A stretch of 64,000 nt of DNA from NCBI GenBank assembly GCA_003956705.1, contig QZCP01000049.1:8334-72333 (forward strand). The letters are read 5' to 3'. This DNA is from Brevipalpus yothersi (taxonomy: Eukaryota > Arthropoda > Arachnida > Trombidiformes > Tenuipalpidae). Position numbers and translations under genes: made by a program. The notes under the pieces were generated by a model. It was not told the origin of the DNA. It saw only the letters and a program-made list of their open reading frames with translations, and made no database searches. Positions 46,745-59,620 of the stretch are shown piece by piece. Position 1 is the stretch's first letter. Every line of letters starts with the position of its first letter.

Positions 46745-47880
46745 TTCTCTATCAATTCCAAATAGAACTTATTCTCATTTAATGGGCGTAATAAACTCAC
46801 CTTGAAAACATTCGAAAAGTCTCATGGAAAGAAGGGTGAGCATTGTCAAGTGGGGAAAAAAATCTTCTAGTCAAAATTTATTCACTTTTATCTGCTTTAT
46901 ATGATCTTAAATTCACAATAATCATATTCAATGATGACAAAAAATCATCCATTACAGCATGTGTGCCCAGATGCTTCGCTCATAAATTTCAATAGGCGGA
47001 AAAGTTAGAAAGAAAGAGAATCAAGCATGAATTGAAACTCATCAGGCCAAGCATAATTTGAACTTAATTGAGACCATAATCAAGCCACCCAGTTGGGGAT
47101 GTGGCAATCAGCCACTGTCACACACATATATATATTGCACTTTTATACCCAAGTGATTTTTCACCCATCTTCACAATTAATTTCATGTGTATGAATATGG
47201 CACAAGTAGTGTGTGAACATCTAGAGTAAATCGAGATGAACTTGGAGAATAATTTTGTAGACAGAACGACAATTTTGACATGAAAAGAGTGGAAAAATTT
47301 GCCTGCCAGAAGTTTATAGAGTAAAGGAAAGATTGGTGAAAAGTGTTCTTTCTCCAGAATATTCACAATGAGATCATTTGAGTTATGAAGGATCCTTCAA
47401 TTCATATCATTATTATTGATATTAATAAGGAACGCTCTTGCAAACCTAAAATTTAACGCCATGGTAATGTACGAAAAGCTTATGATCATGATGAGGAAAT
47501 TTTCTTATTGTTAATAATGTATCGGCTAATCAACTATTCTGCCTCTTATTCTCATACATTCGACATCATTCCAAGGCTTACATATATTGAAATTTCTAAA
47601 GTTTGAAGCCTTTTCAGCTCTGAAAAAACGCTTTTGTACGAGTATTTTGAGTATGAGAAATGAGCGACCCAGATTTTCACAATTTCATCCATAATTTGTT
47701 ATCCGTTCCAATAGTTTCATTCCCTGTTCTTCATGGAATGATTAGATGGATGAATAAGCAAGTATACTATAATAGCATGGGACCAATCTCTTTCCCTATT
47801 CTTGCAACAATTTGCTTCTCTAATATCGAATATCGATCACCTAGTAAACTTCCAATGGAATACCAAAGAGATGATGAGTG

Positions 47881-47884
<4 letters not shown>

Positions 47885-47931
<47 letters not shown>
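47885..47931. repeat. (CT)n microsatellite
   Basis: About 23 CT units. Confidence 0.95.
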
Positions 47932-47934
<3 letters not shown>

Positions 47935-48414
47935 ACTTCTTATCCTCATTGCATGTAGCTTCAAACTGTATTATATGCACCGAGAAAGGAGAAAAAGCGA
48001 ATAAATATCATGAGTGTGTTGATATTAGAAACAAAGTGAAAGCAAAATTGGTTCAGAATAAGAGCATCATATCAACTTGACTGTCATGGCTATGATTTCA
48101 GGAAAAAGTAACCATTCACGGATAAGCATTCAGAAAAGAATAAGTCCAAGGTAGATATTGCCAGAATTTAGATGGTAGAATTATTCATCGGCTAGATCTT
48201 GAAATCAGATTACTTTCACGAGTATATATATATATCTACTTTGGAATCGCTTGCAGCTCTATTCTTTCAGCTGTGAATGTGTCGATTTGGTTACTTACTT
48301 CCAGTCATCACTGATCACTGGAATACGAGTCAAGTCCAATATATATACATATACACACATAACTTCTCGATCATCTCCTGAAAAAGAATCATCACCACTA
48401 CTATCAGCCCCATC

Positions 48415-48471
48415 TTATCTCATCTCATCTCATCTCATCTCATCTCATCTCATCTCATCTCATCTCATCTC
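48415..48471. repeat. (CATCT)n pentanucleotide repeat
   Basis: About eleven copies of CATCT, the only long pentamer array in the window. Confidence 0.95.
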
Positions 48472-50153
48472 ATGGTCATGAATATGAGTCTGAATGATAT
48501 TCTGAGATGAAGATTGCAATCACTCCTTACTCAAGTGGTTTGGTCGACTATAAAAGATGCTCCGTGTTATTCCTCATTGATCTGAGCTTATTCAACTTGT
48601 TATCCCTAAACACATACTGTATGTGCACATAGATACTTCACTATACTATGGATATTCTGATTAATTCTTGTTTGTTGATCAACCGAAAATCTGTACTCTA
48701 GACAATTTTGATTTTGATTTATTTCTCATCGCTCAAGTATACAAGTTGTTGAATCCTTTTCTTTCATTCATTCTTTTGTCATCTGCCTCGTTTGATTCAC
48801 TTCCAATTCGATTTCCAATATTGAGATGCCTCTGGTAACATGGAGAATCCATCGAAATGTTGGTCAACAACAGTTCTAATGTCAATGATCCTCTTTCGCA
48901 GTGCTCCTCTTTCTGTCCAAGAACACGAAGAAGAATTCTTCTTTAGAAGAAAAATTTTCTCTCCCTCTCTTTCTCTCTCTTTTTCTCTCTACCTCTTATG
49001 CTTTGCTTTATTGGCTATTTTCGATGCTTTAAGGCAGCCTTTTATATTCTGATAAAAAGAAGGAGATAAACGTAGGAGAGAGAGAAGGAAAAATAGGAAA
49101 ACCCCAAAAGATGACTTCAAAACTACCACATGAATTGAATTCTCTTCTTTTGGGAGTCCGTCAAATGATGACTGAGGAATGGCTTCAACTAGTATGAGAT
49201 GAAGTTGATTCAGTTAGAATCATCATGATCATGATTCAGTCTCGATGATGATTGGTAAGGAAGACACGGCCAACAAACAAGTGAATGAAATGAGAGATGT
49301 GAAATTTTGGTCTTTTTCATTCTTCTTCCTCCATCTTACTCACCCAAGGAGGATGAAAGTCGATGTAAAAATCGGATTTTGTCTCCATCTTCTTCTTCTT
49401 CTTCTTTTGATTCAAAATGTGGATCAAATAGAAGGATACCAGAGAGATCCTGTGTAGAAAATTCACGTAGGAGAGAGAGAGAGAGAGAGATGAAATTGAA
49501 GAAAATAGTGATGTATATATATATTTATTATAAAAGCTGAAGATGATGAAAGATAAAAGTACGATTGACTTGAAAGAGTAAGTGCACACAAGTGATAAAC
49601 AGCATCCAGGCAACCTTCCAGTTGCCGTCATCATATCATTTCTCATCTTCGTTCTCGAATCATGTACAGTTGAGCAAAATATAAAAGACAGAGAGAGAAA
49701 GAGAAAGAGAAAAGTGATGGCAAGTGAAGAAGAAAATTCTCATGTTGGACTGTACATGGGTCAGTGAATGGAAAAATGAGAAGAGGAAGATGAGAACTCA
49801 CAGAGGCTGTGAATCGTTGATGATGATAGCCCCTTATCATCATCAATGCTTACATTTAGTTTTACCAGTCATCTCACTTTGAGCTCATCCAGTGAATAGA
49901 ACGATAATCATATTCATACGATTTTTCTGTGATGATAGTTTTTCTCTCTCGTTTCTCATGACTATAACCATTCTTCAGTGGCAAGCAGTGTCTGGAGTAT
50001 ATTGAATGAGATGAGGAGAGAAAAAGAAAGAAATCTATTTGAATGAATGAAAAATAAAATCACTCAGAATCTTGTTACACTTTACAATACACATTATGGA
50101 TAGATTTAAAATATACTGACCACAGAAAAAGACTGGTAAATATAGCGGAAGAG

Positions 50154-50155
50154 AA

Positions 50156-50199
<44 letters not shown>
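50154..50199. repeat. (GA)n microsatellite
   Basis: GA units with AAAG interruptions at the left end. Confidence 0.9.
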
Positions 50200-50202
<3 letters not shown>

Positions 50203-50526
50203 AAAAGTGGACTAAGCTGCTTAGTTGTTATTGGTTGGATCCCATCTTTTCTGGTTGTCTATTCCACTATCATTTCATGTTCTCCAGCATTTTAGGCAAT
50301 GTATCTTCAACAACCAGATCACATGAAAGTTAGACGATGAATCCCATGGAATGATTATATATTCAACCAAAGAATTCTTTTTTTTTCTCCTTCTCTCTGC
50401 TTCTTCTTCCGATGGGAGTGTCTGGAGAAAGAATTTGAAAATTCATCTCCATCTATTCCCCACCATCACAGCTTCCAATGCTGTTCATGCACATGTATAT
50501 TCTTCGTGAGAAACAAAAAAGAATAT

Positions 50527-50527
<1 letters not shown>

Positions 50528-50564
<37 letters not shown>
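50528..50564. repeat. (CA)n microsatellite
   Basis: About 18 CA units. Confidence 0.95.
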
Positions 50565-50565
<1 letters not shown>

Positions 50566-51807
50566 AAATGACCACGCCAAAACAATCAAGTTCGCATATG
50601 AATCTTCCACATTTTGCAATTGTCTATAGAAATGATTCTCATCCATGAACAAAATATTCTCTCTCTCGCCGCATATTATTATTATGAATCCATATTTGAA
50701 CATCTCATAGTCTCTCAATTATCGTCACTTTTGAACATGACATTCATTCATCACCACCAGTGATGGAATGAGAAAACAGAAAAGATGAAGAGGAGGGAGA
50801 AGAGAAGGAGGAGGAAGAGAAAGATGGAGTGAGAGAGAAATGGTTGCAACATCATTCCAGCTTCCAGCTTCTTTGACCAGAATAGATTATTCCAAGGGAA
50901 AAAGCTCCATCCATTAAGAAATATGATATTTTTGGTCATTTTCTTCTTCCAACATTTGAAATATCATATATATGCGTATCCATCTGTCCGTTCATGGCCA
51001 TCATAACCATGAATTGTCGATGTCAACAAAATCTTTTACATTAAGATTGAACGATTGTTATAATTCTTTCTTTTCCCCCTTTTTGCTCACTCCCACTTTT
51101 ATTTCCATGATTTTCACTTAAATTGTAATCATTACCATAGTTCCACTTCTCAAAGCTGATTATGTGATGGAAATGATGAAAAAGAGGTTAAAAAAGCATT
51201 TGATCTTTCTGTTAGAAGACCTCTAGTTATATTTTCTGATAAGAATTCAAACAGTATTGCTCAACTATCCTTCCAATACGGTGCAACCCTTCTTTTGCTG
51301 TATTATTATAAGAATTGAAAAAAAGGTTGAAAATCTCAGCTTCTTAATCAGAACATTCATGAATAGCAATCCAATTATCTTGCAGAATTTTGTGAAAATT
51401 TATCAGCCCTAAAATTACCTTTGTCCTCACTCTTCCTCACCGTCTTCCTTCATCACTTTATCCTCTTACATTTATATATATATGTTATATTGTTTCTTTG
51501 TTCGTTCTCTTTAACCAATTCGATCGATTTAAGCCTATCATGATTCAATTAAACTTGCTACCAAAATGCTTTACGAATGCTTCTTGTTGTTACCATGAGA
51601 AGAAATAGAAATAATTATAAGATTCTCTCTCTCTCTCTCGATGATAAGATCAACCTGTGAGTATGTGAAGCAAGTATCAACCTACACACAAGCATGGAAA
51701 GAGTGATGCAAGTAACACTTCCACTGTTCAAGTGAACAAATCTGATGCTATAAGAATACTAAATCAAATTCAATCACCAGATGCTTGATTGCTCCAAATA
51801 CAGAACG

Positions 51808-51810
<3 letters not shown>

Positions 51811-51843
<33 letters not shown>
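51811..51843. repeat. (GA)n microsatellite
   Basis: About 16 GA units. Confidence 0.95.
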
Positions 51844-51845
<2 letters not shown>

Positions 51846-53206
51846 AAAGTGAATGGAAGGCAAATGCTTTGTGTTTATCCAAGAGAATGGAAATCTGTGA
51901 TGGAAAGAGAGAGAGAAGAGAAGAAAAAAATCTGGATGATTTACAGTTCTCTGTGTCAGGTCATAGATCACATCAAGCCTGTCAAATATCGATTAGCAAA
52001 ATGTTCGCTGATTGATTCTTTGAGAATATATTTACTCACTTGATGGATGATAATGAGAATAAGTCTGGGAATTTTGCTCTTGTGATCGTTGGTTCTGACT
52101 GCATATCATCATCATCATGAAGAGGAAGAAGCAAGAGACTATGGATGAGAGAGTAGCAAAAATCAGGCTCTTATTACTAGCCTTTTGTCTGGGTTAAAAC
52201 AAGCTTCCTGTTTTATATTTTCTTTTTTTGAATATTTCATATTCAAGGGCTTGAAACTAATGGAACAAAGGAGTCATAATGATGTATCATATAAGTGTAG
52301 GAAAGAGAGTGAGAATTTTTGCTCCCTCTTCTTCTCCTCTATGAGAAAGTGAATAAAAGCTTTTTGGAACTATCTGATATCATCATGAAATGTAGAAAGA
52401 GAGCATGAGAGAGAAAAAGGTTTCAGAATATCTGAACTGAAAAAATTTTCAAGACACACACACACATCCAGAGACTTATCGACTGAGCGTGAAGTGAAAA
52501 CAGGACACAATCTCTTGGGAGAGGAATAGTATGGATAAGGGATGAGCGTGAAGAGAATTTTGACAGGGCCAAGTATACACTCGAAAAAAATTTATCTCAC
52601 TGATCATCATCCATGGCTCAGTAGCAAAGATCATAGGAAAGAGGGAAAGGAATAGGCCAAGATAGCCCATGGAGTTGTGAGAAGAGAAAGAAAAAAGAAT
52701 ACAAGTGAACATACTAGTGAAAACAAGTTATAACATAGCTGATTATCAGAGTGCAAAGATGATGGAAACAATCATTAACGAGTTTGGATGATGGCGATGA
52801 TAAAGAAATAAGAGGAAGATGAGAAAGAGAAGAGAAATCATGGAAAATAAAATGAAAAAGAAATTTATTTTTCCTTGAGAGAAAATCTTTTTATCATCTC
52901 ACACTTCCATTGTTAACGTCGAGTTTTATTCGATTCTGAATCATCAATACACACATATATACACACAATATCGAGAAAGATAATCTTGACCCAATTTTTT
53001 TCCTCTTCCTCGAAATCCTCAATTGCTTATCCATAAAGACTGTCTAGACTTCTGTTAAACTAGAGGATTTGGATTTCCAGAAGAGAAGATGAAATTTTTG
53101 TTAGATGATATCTTTTCTCTCCACTGGAACTGAAAAGATTCATATCTTTTCAAGATGAACACAATTTTCATGACAGAAGCCTACACTGAATCATTTGAAG
53201 GTTTTA

Positions 53207-53210
<4 letters not shown>

Positions 53211-53242
<32 letters not shown>
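53211..53242. repeat. (CT)n microsatellite
   Basis: About 16 CT units. Confidence 0.95.
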
Positions 53243-53247
<5 letters not shown>

Positions 53248-54448
53248 TGTCTATTTTGACTTCGTTTGTATTGCTAATGAAATAAAGGCCCTTCTCATTT
53301 ACATGCTTTGCCTTAATCATCCATGCAAATAGGATTGATCTTTTTTCATCTGATTCTTTCCACTCCAATTTCCCAATGTTCATCCACATTCTCTTTTGCT
53401 CTCTCTTCCTCTTTCATTGCAACTTTTTTTTTCTCTCTTTTCGTCGTTTTCTCTCGCTTTTCGCTTGATTGTCACCCTGGAAGCCCAAAAAAGATCTACT
53501 AAATCGACTAACACTTTATCAAGATTCAATTACACTGTTAGAGACTTACGATCTGACAAGTGAATTGGATGCTCGTAAAAAAAGGGATTCAAGATGAAAT
53601 GGATGAGTTTTTGTGTGTGGAAAAAAAGATTATCTGTCAGCCAGATACAAACAATGGTGTCTAATTTTCACATGAGAATAACTCATATCATTATATGTGT
53701 GGGTGAATAGTTGGCCGGATCAAGTGGCTTCATCCAATTTCGTTGGCATCATAATTTGATAAAATGTAGGAAAAATTTGCCAAGATTCAATGATATCACT
53801 AGTACTTTTTTTTACTGGTGGGCCATGATCTTGCTCAAAGTTTTACCTAAATGGTTTCCAGTGTTTTCTGACTCTTATATTGGCAACGAAGTCACTTATT
53901 GTAAACCGATAAGTTCTTTCACTGATTTTGAGTATAACAATTAGTCTGAGATTCAAAATTGATTTTGTTCGATGATGTACAACCGATATTCAGAGAGAAG
54001 AAACTTCACTTTTCTTTTTTCAATTCATGAAGCTGAGTATCTCATCAAACAACTTAAAGTAGAAAAAATGGAGAGGTATTGAAATCTTGATAGCTTGTGG
54101 GAATTGATGTGATTCCATTGTATCGGCCACAAGCAATTCCTTAAGACAAGTGCATTAGATGAATGTGAACCTTTTGGACTGTAAAATGGTGGCCAAGTCA
54201 TAAATGGACCAGAGAATTGGTCAATTACGCTTGTGAAGAGAAGTCAATAGGGAGGGAGAGGAATAAAGTGAGAAATATCTAGGATAACTTGGAATATCTG
54301 GTGGTTTTTGGTGAGTTTTGGATTGCTTTGAAATCAAAATCGATCCTTCTGTATATATATATGTTCGATGATTGAGCACCAATAATGGATTGTAATTTAT
54401 CGCAACTGTGAAGAATAAGAGAAGGAAAAGAAATGGAAGATGAAAAGA

Positions 54449-54451
<3 letters not shown>

Positions 54452-54487
<36 letters not shown>
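54452..54487. repeat. (GA)n microsatellite
   Basis: About 17 GA units. Confidence 0.95.
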
Positions 54488-54491
<4 letters not shown>

Positions 54492-55475
54492 AAATAAAAG
54501 GAAAAGCAATCACACCAAGTGGGAATTGGACTTGGGTGCATATATATGCTTTTTCTCTTATATATTTAACAACAAATGGTATCAAGATGCTAGTGGAATA
54601 GTTTATCGTACATCTTCCAGAGTAAATCCTTTTCGATCAACTGGACTTGTATATAGTCTCGCTGAGAAGTTAGTTCATTGAGAGAGAAGCTCATTTGTGC
54701 CCAGCGAGAGGAGGAAATAACACAAGTTTCGATAATAACTGGCTTTCCATAAGTCAATTCATATTTCTCTCTCTCTCTCCCTACAGAGGCAATATCAAAA
54801 ATTCTAGATCGTGATTCACAGAAAAACTTACTCACCTATGATTATTTGGTCTTTTTCTTAAGTCACAGCACAGATTCCATGAAGTCTAGTGATTTGAATG
54901 CTGATAGAAATTCAACAAAAGCTATCGTAAGCAACAAACAGAGACTTTAAACCGTATGTTAATTGTTCTGCTGCTCTTTCGGATGATCAAACTGATGTTT
55001 ATATCCCTCTATTTGGAATAAAAGTTCAGTATCAGTTACGATTTGCATTGGGAAAGGAAAGGGATTTCATCATAAGAGAGATTACATGTTGATTTTCGAT
55101 TTATTTTCAGTATTCGCATGAAATTTCTCTTCAAATGAAATCAAATAACGATACTATGAAAATGACTTTAAGAAAAATTGATCACTAAAAGGCGATGATA
55201 TAAAAAATGCCTACCATTCTCACAAAAAAAAATTGAAATACCAATCTTAGACTACATTGCATTGGCTTTGATAATACCTCCTAATACTTTAGAGTTCACA
55301 CAAAGCAAACACAAGGTGAGATCGGATAGTTGAAATTTCATTAAGAGATACATGTATGACTATGCTGATGAAACATCCCAGCTTGGAGTAGATGTTTGCG
55401 TGTAAATTCATGGAAACTAAAGATTGAAGTTGGATTTGTGTTGTTAATCAAATCATGGCACCAGAAGTAAGCCTA

Positions 55476-56453
55476 TTAACTACAAGTATCACCTTGTCGA
55501 GTATATATGAGGCCAATATTAGCGGTAGCTAATGCTGCTCTGATACTATCAATTCCTTGCCACCATGTATCTGGATCGGTAGAATTGATTGGTGCTGATA
55601 TTTCCATTCTTCTACATGCACCGGCTATGGGATCCAGCTCAAGAGCTGTGGTGAGAACTGAAGAATTGCCAATTTCTTTCCATAGATCACCTCTATTGGC
55701 TGAATCTCGTAAGCCAGACAATGTGGAGAGTATGTTTGACATTTGACCTGCATATGCTAACGCTGTGTTGAGAAATTGGGATGCATAAGTGTGCACCTCT
55801 CTGAGTCCCATAGTGTTCACATCGATCGATGAGAACTTTGTGGCTACATCACTTTTCTTGAACTTATTATTGGATACCGTTTCACGAATAGAAGATTTTC
55901 CAAAACCATTGATGATTCCTCTTTGAGCAGACACCATATCAATTATCGATGTGATGCCACCCTTTGCCTTACCTTTGTTGGTTATATCAATTTTGTACGT
56001 TGGAGCCTCTGGAATTGGATTCTCTCGACTTGGCTCACATTGACGATATGCTGATTTCCAGTGGACTCTGAAAAATTACCAAAATTTGGGAACATGTCCA
56101 CACTTCTTATCCTACACACTCACAGATCAGGTATAAATTCCATTATGAGGGCGGTAATCATCATGCGTTCAATATTGGTGGTCATTAGATCATCCGTACT
56201 TTTCAGGGAATATAGTCCAAAGGTCCTTTCCAGAGTATCTGATGTTTTGTCCACGATTGATATTGGATCAACGTTGATCGCAACTAATAATCTGGTTACA
56301 TTGCAAATCTGGTGAAGATCTGTATTGTCCAGAAAAACTTCTGCTTTGCCTGAGAAAATTTTGACACTTGAATTTGACCGTTAATTCTGATTGAATCCAT
56401 ATCTCACCTTGATAGATGTGCATAAAGAAAATGAACATCAGATTAATCATCAT
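55476..56453 (-). CDS. Tandem secreted family, copy 1 (intact, 287 aa, 3 exons)
   Basis: Exons 56453-56408, 56349-56124 and 56067-55476 total 864 bp. Exon 1 is a signal peptide (MMINLMFIFFMHIYQ). Exon 2 codes a helical segment (AEVFLDNTDLHQICNVTRLL, NIERMMITALIMEFIPD). Exon 3 starts VHWKSAYRQCEPSRENP, then IDITNKGKAKGGITS and NKFKKSDVATKFSSIDVNT, a divergent middle, and a C-terminal block WKEIGNSSVL, LELDPIAGACRRMEIS, TWWQGIDSIRAALATANIGL. Four cysteines shared with the paralogues suggest two disulfides, and NVT, NSS and NST are conserved sequons. I do not recognise the family, so function is unknown; secretion is inferred from the signal peptide. All three introns are GT-AG with phases 1 and 2 as in the sister copies. 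Confidence 0.88.
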
Positions 56454-57778
56454 TTTTGGTCTTCAGATTTAATGTTCAAAATTAGTTAACACCTTCTCTC
56501 TTATCACTCGATTGAAATTTTTGCACTGACTAGCTAGTCTAGCTTTTTGTTTGCTACATTTATAGTGAGCAGTTTTGCCCAGACTTTCAGCAGATTTGAT
56601 TGAGTAATTCTAAATTTCTTGATTGAAAATTCATTAGATTGCTCATCAACCTCTTCCGTATACGACATCACATCGTAAAATGTGATGCAAAACTCAGGAA
56701 CAGATTCAATTCACCTCATATATATACAGTGGTTCATGAGTTTTTGTTTGTCATTATGACCATAACTCACATACACCATATTATGCACATGATTTCGATC
56801 ATTTTTAGTGAATTTTCCTCTCAAATAAAAAAAGTCATCATTCTATTCAATTAAAATTCAACAAGATCTTTTTTCATTTTCGGACCCACCAACAATATGA
56901 AGTGTGTCAAAATTTTGCAAAATCGGTATAAATTCTAAATTTTATTTTGGTGGGCTCATGAAGCCATAATAATTGGCCGTATTTTTTAAATTAATAGAAT
57001 TTTTGCTGAGAACGATTGACAGCAACTTCTTTGTGAGAGAGATTGGATTATATATTTAATCTAACCAAGATTTCAAACTCCAAATAAATAAGAATTTCTT
57101 CAAATCCTCCAAGATGAATGAATTTTTCGCGAAAAAATGAGAATAGGTGAATGAAAAATGTGCATACTAAAATGAAATCCTATAATTAAAACAGTATTAA
57201 AAACGATGGCATTTACCTTCTTTTCATCATAGAGACACCGAAAATCGGATGAGTAAATCTTGATCATTATTTGGACTCATTTTCTTGAAAACTTAGATAA
57301 GACAGTAGTATTTAATGAGATACCTCTCAGAAATTTGATAACTTCTCAAACTGACACAGCCAGAAAATGAGCATTTGGAGTATTGTAGTAAAAGAACATA
57401 AAAAATTGAAATAAACTAACACTATTAGCATACTTTTAATTTGGGTCAGCAATCGGATCAGGTTGGAACTCTCTTGTGGAATAGAGGTGTTAGGAATTTA
57501 AATATTTTCAATATTGTGCTTGATTTGTGCCATTACTGACAGAAAGGACATTTTATAGATACAGAAAAGGGATTTTCATGGAAACAAAATATTCAAAGTA
57601 TTTGAGATGAATTAGTGGAGATTTTCTCTTACTGAGAGATAGTTCTTGGAATCATTCAGGATTTTTGCAAAATTGTCGGCTATACCAAAGACCAATGTTG
57701 CCGACAGCCAGTGTTATTGTCAAGATTAAAGTTTGCAATCAATTTGTGTTGTAAATCATGGCACCAGAAGTAAGCATA
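56454..57778. other. Spacer between copies 1 and 2
   Basis: About 1.3 kb. The part next to the copy 2 stop (from about 57,735) repeats the flank found after copies 1 and 4 (a stretch reading ATGGCACCAGAAGTAAGC), so the duplicated unit includes 3' flanking DNA. The rest is AT-rich with no gene. Confidence 0.6.
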
Positions 57779-58793
57779 TTATCTACAAGTATCACCTTGT
57801 CGAGTATATATGAGGCCAATATTAGCGGTAGCTAATGCCCCTCTGACACTATCAATTCCTTGCCACCATGTATTTGGATCAGTAGAATTGAGAGGAACCG
57901 ATATTTTCATACTTCTACATGCACCAGCTATTGGATCCAATTCAAGGGTAGCTGCAAGAACCGAAGAATTTTCCATCATTTTCCAGACTTGATCTCTGGT
58001 TTCTTCACTATTGAAAGCCCGTGTGAATCCATCTAAAACCGCTTGTATTTGAGATATGAAGGTTTGAATTGCCGAACCAATTTGTGGAAGAGTGCCTTGA
58101 ACATCTCTCACGCCAGCAGTATTCACATCGATTGATGAAAATTTTGTTTCTACATCACTTTTCTTGAACTTATTTTTCGAGACCGCTTCACGAACATAGG
58201 ATTTTCCGAAATTATTTATAACTCCTCTCTGAACAGCAACCGCATTGAATAATGATGTGATACCTGACTTTGCTTTACCTTTGTTGGTTATATCAATTTT
58301 GTACGTTAAAGCCTCTGGCACTGGATTCTCTCGACTTGGCTCACATTGCTGACGATATGTTGACTTCCAATGGACTCTGAAATAATTTTCAAGTTTCAGA
58401 TAATATTCAACCTCTATCTCTATCTATCTCTATCTTCTTAGCCTTAATTTTACTCACATATCAGGTACAAATTCCATCACAAGTGAAGTTATCATCATGC
58501 GTTCAATGTTGCTGGTCATTGGATCTTGAATATCTTTCATCGAATGTAGACCAGAAACTCTCTCCAATACATCAGATATTTTTTCAACGATTGATACTGG
58601 CTCAAGATTGGTGGCAACCAGTAATCTGGTTGCATTGCATATTAGTTGTAAATCAGTTTCGTCTACGAATACTTCAGCATTACCTAGAAGAGAGATAGAA
58701 TTTCCTCATAGTTTCAAACAATATCAAACAATATCGAATTGAATACCTACTTTGATCAAAAATGATCAACAAAAACACAGAGAACGCTATCAT
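57779..58793 (-). CDS. Tandem secreted family, copy 2 (intact, 288 aa, 3 exons)
   Basis: Exons 58793-58751, 58683-58458 and 58376-57779 total 867 bp. The signal peptide is MIAFSVFLLIIFDQ. Exon 2 has exactly the same length (226 bp) as in copies 1 and 4. The product keeps the family cysteines (ICN, QQCEP, GACR, DTC) and the three sequons (NAT, NSS, NST). The middle, about residues 170-215 (TLPQIGSAIQTFISQIQAVL), shares little with copies 1 and 4 apart from being helix-prone and low in charge, whereas the last 60 residues are near-identical. Unknown function; see copy 1 for the shared layout. Confidence 0.9.
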
Positions 58794-59620
58794 TGTTGAA
58801 AAAGTTAAAAATTATTTCTCTCTAAATGATCGAAAGAACCAATTGACGTTCTAATGAATTGCAAAATGATAGAGTTTAGTTTGGAAGTTCTTTTCATTGA
58901 CTCAAATCAGGTCTGTTCATTAACACCTTCTCCCCTAAATCAGCAGATTTGTCCTATTTTCATTATCTTTCTGTTTCTGGTATTGCAAAATTTGTCACCA
59001 TTCTACTCAACTCAATTTCATCACCTAGGAATATCAACTAGCTGCTCATCTAGCACAATTAGAATGAACGTAGTGAGAAAAAGATCGTTTCATCATTTGT
59101 GATATGAAAGTTTCAATCCAAAGGAGTGATTTTTGTATGATCAGTGCTGATTTCTCGTTCTGAAAAACTTTCCCACTATTGCTTATGCTGTGTGAGTTTA
59201 AGATTTGTACTTCTACAATTTCGGTGATTCCAACATGATGATTATCTGAATAATGAAAATTTAACCCATTATTGATCTTACATGTATGATCTAATAGATC
59301 AATTGATCATAACATATGTTATGATCACACAATTTTTTACCAGTCTAGATATATTCCAAAGCCGCTTTATTGTAAATGAACATCTTTACGGTAATTTAAT
59401 GTTGAATATTGAAGATATTGATCCACACCAGTCATCATAAAAACTGATCAGCCAAATTGTTTCTTAGCCACTGGACACTTGCACTGTCCAGTGTAGCTAA
59501 GATCAACATTACTAACAGCCAAAATGCATAGAAATTGAATTTTTATCTATTTTGTATCTGTATCTTTATCGCAGCCTTGAGTGTATACAAGATTAATGTT
59601 CATTGTTGGCATTGCTGCTC
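58794..59620. other. Spacer between copies 2 and 3
   Basis: About 830 bp without a gene. A perfect 22-bp palindrome built on GATCATAACA lies at 59,305-59,326, overlapping a 12-bp palindrome GATCAATTGATC at 59,297-59,308. Confidence 0.6.
59305..59326. repeat. Perfect 22-bp palindrome
   Basis: The arm GATCATAACAT is followed at once by its reverse complement. It shares GATC with an adjacent 12-bp palindrome, giving four GATC sites in 30 bp. Confidence 0.85.

Larger units (their letters stand above)
43840..55475. other. 11.6-kb gene-poor region rich in microsatellites
   Basis: No exon, RNA gene or transposon could be supported on either strand. It contains (GA)n/(CT)n runs at about 45,678-45,737, 46,681-46,732, 47,885-47,931, 50,154-50,199, 51,811-51,843, 53,211-53,242 and 54,452-54,487, a (CA)n run at 50,528-50,564 and a pentamer repeat at 48,415-48,471. 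It may be the first intron of the glutamate-receptor gene. Many short frames here are Ser/Leu or Arg/Glu artefacts of the repeats. Confidence 0.55.

Noticed and set aside
48415..48471. CATCT array considered as a CRISPR-like or telomere-like repeat
   Set aside because: Simple pentamer microsatellite without spacers; it does not match the arthropod TTAGG telomere unit.
49245..49457. Plus-strand frame with a signal-peptide-like KIGFCLHLLLLLLL segment
   Set aside because: The Leu run is coded by a CTT repeat, and the frame stops soon afterwards without a mature protein.
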